From contig NZ_BAQK01000109.1 in NCBI RefSeq assembly GCF_025994435.1, forward strand, positions 1 to 64,000: a stretch of 64,000 nucleotides of DNA, in the 5' to 3' direction. Of this stretch, positions 60,822-64,000 are shown piece by piece. The translations under genes were made by a program, and so were the position numbers. How positions within the stretch are numbered: the first letter of the stretch is position 1; each line of letters starts with the position of its first letter. The DNA is from Gluconacetobacter johannae. Its GTDB lineage: Bacteria > Pseudomonadota > Alphaproteobacteria > Acetobacterales > Acetobacteraceae. The notes under the pieces are model-generated. The model had not been told where the DNA came from and did no database searches. It saw only the letters and a program-made list of their open reading frames with translations.

Positions 60822-60998
60822 TGTCCATCCTCCGTTTCGTAGAGAAACATGGGGAAGCATTGGCTGCCGTCGATATCCACCATGTGGAGGCTCGGAAGAG
60901 CGCTGCACATCAGCACGCTGAAGGCGGCTTTCTGCCCCCCGCCTGACGTGCAAATCACCATATTTTTCTCTTGCTCTTCTGTTAATGGGCGTGTACAA
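60818..60998 (-). other. Second copy of a conserved module, out of frame with the R-M gene
   Basis: In the third minus-strand frame this stretch encodes EQEKNMVICTSGGGQKAAFS, VLMCSALPSLHMVDIDGSQC and FPMFLYETEDGQ, stop at 60818. It resembles the in-frame sequence just before the repeat (NRVISLHGPGEERQFSALMS, AIPDLHMLHGGQCFPEYLYE). Two diverged copies of the same ~45-residue module thus flank the pentanucleotide tract. It is translated only if the repeat number changes to eleven (or by three-unit steps from that). Confidence 0.7.
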
Positions 60999-63900
60999 TT
61001 CTGTTCTGTTCTGTTCTGTTCTGTTCTGTTCTGTTCTGTTCTGTTCTGTTCTGTTCTGTTCCCGAGTCACCTTCATAAAGATACTCTGGGAAGCATTGGC
61101 CGCCGTGCAGCATATGGAGGTCAGGGATTGCTTCACTCATGAGTGCGGAAAATTGGCGTTCTTCGCCAGGGCCATGAAGACTAATCACCCGGTTTTGCGC
61201 TCGCGCATTGGGGAAAATGCGGGGCATTTGATAGACGCGCTCATTCAGGCGGTGGCTAAAATACAGCCACTGTCGCGAAAACGGGCGATAAATCGCTGGG
61301 ATAAGGCAGTCCTCGAATTGCAGTGCGGCGTCTCGGACCAACTCCTGTTTGAGATTGTGGCTCCAACTGATTTTTGTCGGATCACTGTCAATAAATCCGT
61401 CAATCTTCGTTTCGCGGGCTTTTCGGTTGAGATCTGGGAAAGCGGCATCGAACCGCGCGCGCTCGTGCTCATAAAAGCCGATCATCTCCCGCATGTTTCG
61501 GGCAACCGCCTCGCGGGACGGATCCCAACACCAAGCGTCGCGCTGCGTCTTCACTCCAGCGGAATAATTCTCGAACAGAACAGGTTCTTTCCCGCCGTCC
61601 TTGCTCCCCACGGCGATGAACGCGTCAAAACTGTCGTCGCGCTGGCGAAGCCAGTCGCCATGCGCGTCCGGTATGATTTCGGTCCAGAGACCCGCATCCC
61701 GGATTCCCCGGAGGCTCCCAAACTCGGTCACGCGCGCCAGTTTCTGTTCCCGCGTGAGATAATCACCGATGTCGTGGAATAGGATCTCACCCTGTTTCGC
61801 GCTTTCCGGATTCTTGACGAGGATGGAGAGGGCGATCGGCGCGCGGCTACCAGTCCCGAAAATCTTGCCGCCCTCACGGCGCGAGGTCTCGCCCGAAGTG
61901 CGCTGGTTGCCTCGTAGATGGAAAACATGGATGGAGGAGAATTCCTCCGCCAAGCATTTCCGCAAACCGTCCGCTGTGTTGGCGTTTAGAAATCCGGCAT
62001 TGGTGACGAATCCGATGACGCCGCGATCGCGGATGCGGTCGCTGGCCCAGCGGATGGCGCGGATATAGCTGTCATAAAGCGCGCGCTGGTTGGTCGCCGA
62101 AGACCCTGCGGCGTAGGTCTCGCGGATGCGCTTATCCAAACCGGGATATTCGACGTTCTGGTTGTTGTCATTGCCGCTTTCCTGCCCGACCGAATAGGGC
62201 GGGTTCCCCATGATGACGCGGATATCGAGCATCTGCTGATGGCGCACGCGAGCGTTGTTGTCCGCCAGCAGCCGGGAGGCAAGGTCGTGGTCCTCATTGA
62301 GCCGGAACGTATCGGTCAGGCAGATGCCCTCGAACGGCACATAATCGCCCTTCATCAAGTCATGATACGCGGCCTCGATATTGATGGCGGCGATGTAATA
62401 GGCGAGCAGAACAATTTCGTTGGCGTGAATCTCATGACGGTATTTATGCGCCAGTTCGTCTTTCGTGATGAGGCCGCTCTGGAGCAGGCGCGTGATGAAG
62501 GTTCCGGTGCCCGTGAACGGGTCGAGGATATGCACGCCGGGACTGCCGAGCGTCTGGCCGAATTCGTCCTCCAGCACGTCATTGACCGAGCGGATGATGA
62601 AATCGACCACCTCCACGGGCGTATAGACGATGCCGAGCCGCTCGGTCATTTTCGGGAAGGCGGAGCGGAAGAAGCGGTCGTAGAGCTCCACCATGATCTT
62701 CTGGCGGCCATAGGCGGTGTCGATCCCCTCGGCCCGCTCGCGGACGCTGCGATAGAAGGCGTCCAGCGTGTCGGTCTCCTTGCCGAGACTGTGCTCGTCC
62801 AACACGTCCAGCACGCGGCTGAGTGCTTTGGAGATCGGGTTGTCGGCGGCGAAGCTGTGGCCTGCGAACAGCGCCTCGAAGACCGGGCGGGTGATGAGAT
62901 GCTGGGCCAGCATCTCGATGATCTCGCCGTCCGTGACGCTGTCGTTCAGATCGGCGCGCAATTCGGCGGCGAAACGGGAGAACGCCTCGCGGGATTTCGT
63001 GTTTTCGGGGTTGTCGAGGATGGTTTCGATGCGGGCGATATGGGTGCCCGCGATCTTGGCTATGTCGTTCGCCCAGTCTTCCCAGTGATGGCGGTTGCCG
63101 ACCTTTTTAACGATACGGGCATAGATCGCACGTTCGATCTCGCCGATCTGGAGCTGAAGCTCCTCCTGGCCGTCGTCGCCGTCCGGCCGCCGTGCCATGC
63201 CGATCCCGTACGTCTTGCGGGCACGGGAGGCGAGACCGGTCGACGAGGCGAGCGTCCGTTGCGTGATCTTGTGCGTGATCGCGATGACTTCCATGCGCGA
63301 CGTATCGGGCCGCTCCTGAAGGTCCATTTTGTTGACCATCGCGTCGAAGCGGTCGTCATGCGAGCGCAGGGCCTGAAGCACCTCCCAGACGACGCGGTAG
63401 GTCTGGTTGTCGTCCAGCGCCTCGTGCGGTTCCTTTCCGGCGGGGATGACGACTGGCAGTACGACATAGCCGCGCGTCTTGCCGGGGGCCGCGCGCATCA
63501 CGCGACCGACTGACTGCACGACATCCACCTGAGAATTGCGCGGAGTCAGGAAGAGGACCGCGTCGAGGGCGGGCACGTCCACGCCTTCGGATAGGCAGCG
63601 AACATTGGAGAGGATGCGGCAGATCTGCTCGGGAGCCTCTTCCTTGAGCCAGGCGAGCTTTGCTTCCTTCTCGGAGGCGTTCATGCCGCCATCCACATGC
63701 TCGGCCTCGCAGGTGAGGCGGGCTTGGGGCTCGATATCCTCCTGTTTCTGGTATTCCTCCACGACCTGCTGGAACATCTCGGCGATGCGGATGGAGCTGA
63801 CCTTGTGCTTCTTGCCGCGATACTCGGGCGCAATGACCTGACAGAAGGCGACGGCGCGCTTCATCGGAGCGGGGTCGTTCACGCCATCCTGCGAGAGTCC

Positions 63901-64000
63901 GATCTTGGCCAGCGCCTTCCAGCAGCCGACAATCTTCGCCGCATCGTCGACTTTCAGCCCGTTGCCTGAATCATCGAGCAGCTTCTGGAGTGTCGCGCTG
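60982..64000 (-). CDS. Type ISP-like restriction-modification enzyme: helicase plus N6-adenine methylase (cut by window edge)
   Basis: Over 1,000 residues are visible; the 5' end lies past the right edge. Order: second helicase lobe (LSNVRCLSEGVDVPALDAVL, QSVGRVMRAAPGKTRGYVVL), a helical coupler, then the methyltransferase with motif I DPFTGTGTF and motif IV MGNPPYS, and a target-recognition region. It reads into the pentanucleotide tract and stops soon after at 60982 (QNRIVHAH). The C-terminal domain sits in another frame at 60120-60821. The nuclease and first helicase lobe are presumably upstream. Single-chain translocating R-M enzymes of this kind cleave unmodified phage DNA. Confidence 0.88.
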   Translation of the reverse strand, partial: SATLQKLLDDSGNGLKVDDAAKIVGCWKALAKIGLSQDGVNDPAPMKRAVAFCQVIAPEYRGKKHKVSSIRIAEMFQQVVEEYQKQEDIEPQARLTCEAEHVDGGMNASEKEAKLAWLKEEAPEQICRILSNVRCLSEGVDVPALDAVLFLTPRNSQVDVVQSVGRVMRAAPGKTRGYVVLPVVIPAGKEPHEALDDNQTYRVVWEVLQALRSHDDRFDAMVNKMDLQERPDTSRMEVIAITHKITQRTLASSTGLASRARKTYGIGMARRPDGDDGQEELQLQIGEIERAIYARIVKKVGNRHHWEDWANDIAKIAGTHIARIETILDNPENTKSREAFSRFAAELRADLNDSVTDGEIIEMLAQHLITRPVFEALFAGHSFAADNPISKALSRVLDVLDEHSLGKETDTLDAFYRSVRERAEGIDTAYGRQKIMVELYDRFFRSAFPKMTERLGIVYTPVEVVDFIIRSVNDVLEDEFGQTLGSPGVHILDPFTGTGTFITRLLQSGLITKDELAHKYRHEIHANEIVLLAYYIAAINIEAAYHDLMKGDYVPFEGICLTDTFRLNEDHDLASRLLADNNARVRHQQMLDIRVIMGNPPYSVGQESGNDNNQNVEYPGLDKRIRETYAAGSSATNQRALYDSYIRAIRWASDRIRDRGVIGFVTNAGFLNANTADGLRKCLAEEFSSIHVFHLRGNQRTSGETSRREGGKIFGTGSRAPIALSILVKNPESAKQGEILFHDIGDYLTREQKLARVTEFGSLRGIRDAGLWTEIIPDAHGDWLRQRDDSFDAFIAVGSKDGGKEPVLFENYSAGVKTQRDAWCWDPSREAVARNMREMIGFYEHERARFDAAFPDLNRKARETKIDGFIDSDPTKISWSHNLKQELVRDAALQFEDCLIPAIYRPFSRQWLYFSHRLNERVYQMPRIFPNARAQNRVISLHGPGEERQFSALMSEAIPDLHMLHGGQCFPEYLYEGDSGTEQNRTEQNRTEQNRTEQNRIVHAH
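60999..61061. repeat. Pentanucleotide simple-sequence repeat, (CTGTT) x12.6
   Basis: Twelve perfect copies of CTGTT at 61001-61060 with partial units at both ends. On the coding (minus) strand it is AACAG and translates as repeated TEQNR in every frame, so no stop arises within the tract. A unit change shifts the frame by 5 bases. This is the form of a contingency locus. Confidence 0.97.

Noticed and set aside
60120..61136. 338-codon frame starting upstream of the repeat tract as a single gene
   Set aside because: Its first part is an off-frame reading of the R-M gene and repeat; the genuine start for the C-terminal domain is the ATG at 60821 unless the repeat has 13 units.

Overview
The window reads as a chromosomal segment of a high-GC alphaproteobacterium, most likely an acetic acid bacterium (Acetobacteraceae, Gluconacetobacter-like). 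Support comes from a circularly permuted two-piece tmRNA gene with an alphaproteobacterial-type tag, an alpha-type SspB, ThyX, a class I fumarase and a Rhodobacter-like hup/hyp hydrogenase gene order. The species is an inference; no 16S gene is present.

1-8.6 kb: end of an autotransporter adhesin, an IalB-family protein, mlaA-mlaC (outer-membrane lipid asymmetry), an exported aldose 1-epimerase, a MOSC protein, a DUF4160/DUF2442 pair and an orphan protein. 8.7-17.1 kb: an exported phosphoesterase with a TonB-dependent receptor and Pho-box-like sites, a Rieske oxygenase, a divergent LysE-type exporter/ArgP-like regulator pair, a threonine dehydratase and a DjlA-like co-chaperone. 17.2-20.8 kb: a queuosine operon queA-tgt-queG with a ribbon-helix-helix gene. 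20.9-28 kb: small proteins, an antitoxin-like regulator, an aquaporin-like channel, a VOC protein, fumarase, sspB next to a permuted ssrA, and thyX.

28-35.8 kb is a mosaic: a chemoreceptor, a chimeric scar made of rpoN and thyX 3' ends, an AT-rich stretch with a membrane protein, a helicase plus DUF2290 pair that looks like a mobile defence module, and a broken IS5-family transposase. 35.8-58.2 kb is a complete uptake-hydrogenase locus on the minus strand, in transcription order hupT-hupU-hupV-hypF-hupS-hupL-hupC-hupD-hupF-hupG-hupH-hupIJ-hupK-hypA-hypB-hupR-hypC-hypD-hypE-hupN-rpoN. It holds the H2 sensor and kinase, the NtrC-type regulator, the structural enzyme (with cysteines typical of O2-tolerant enzymes), all maturation factors, a nickel permease and sigma-54 itself. 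A -24/-12 promoter lies just upstream of hupS.

58.3-64 kb is a second accessory block: an XRE regulator facing two small genes, a cytosolic-type 5'-nucleotidase, and a type ISP-like restriction-modification/helicase gene that runs off the right edge. The R-M gene is interrupted near its 3' end by twelve copies of a pentanucleotide repeat, and its three reading-frame outcomes imply phase variation.

A dispersed intergenic repeat family with two hairpins occurs at least six times. Two copies lie inside the hup locus, and one of those is interrupted by a 164-bp MITE-like element.
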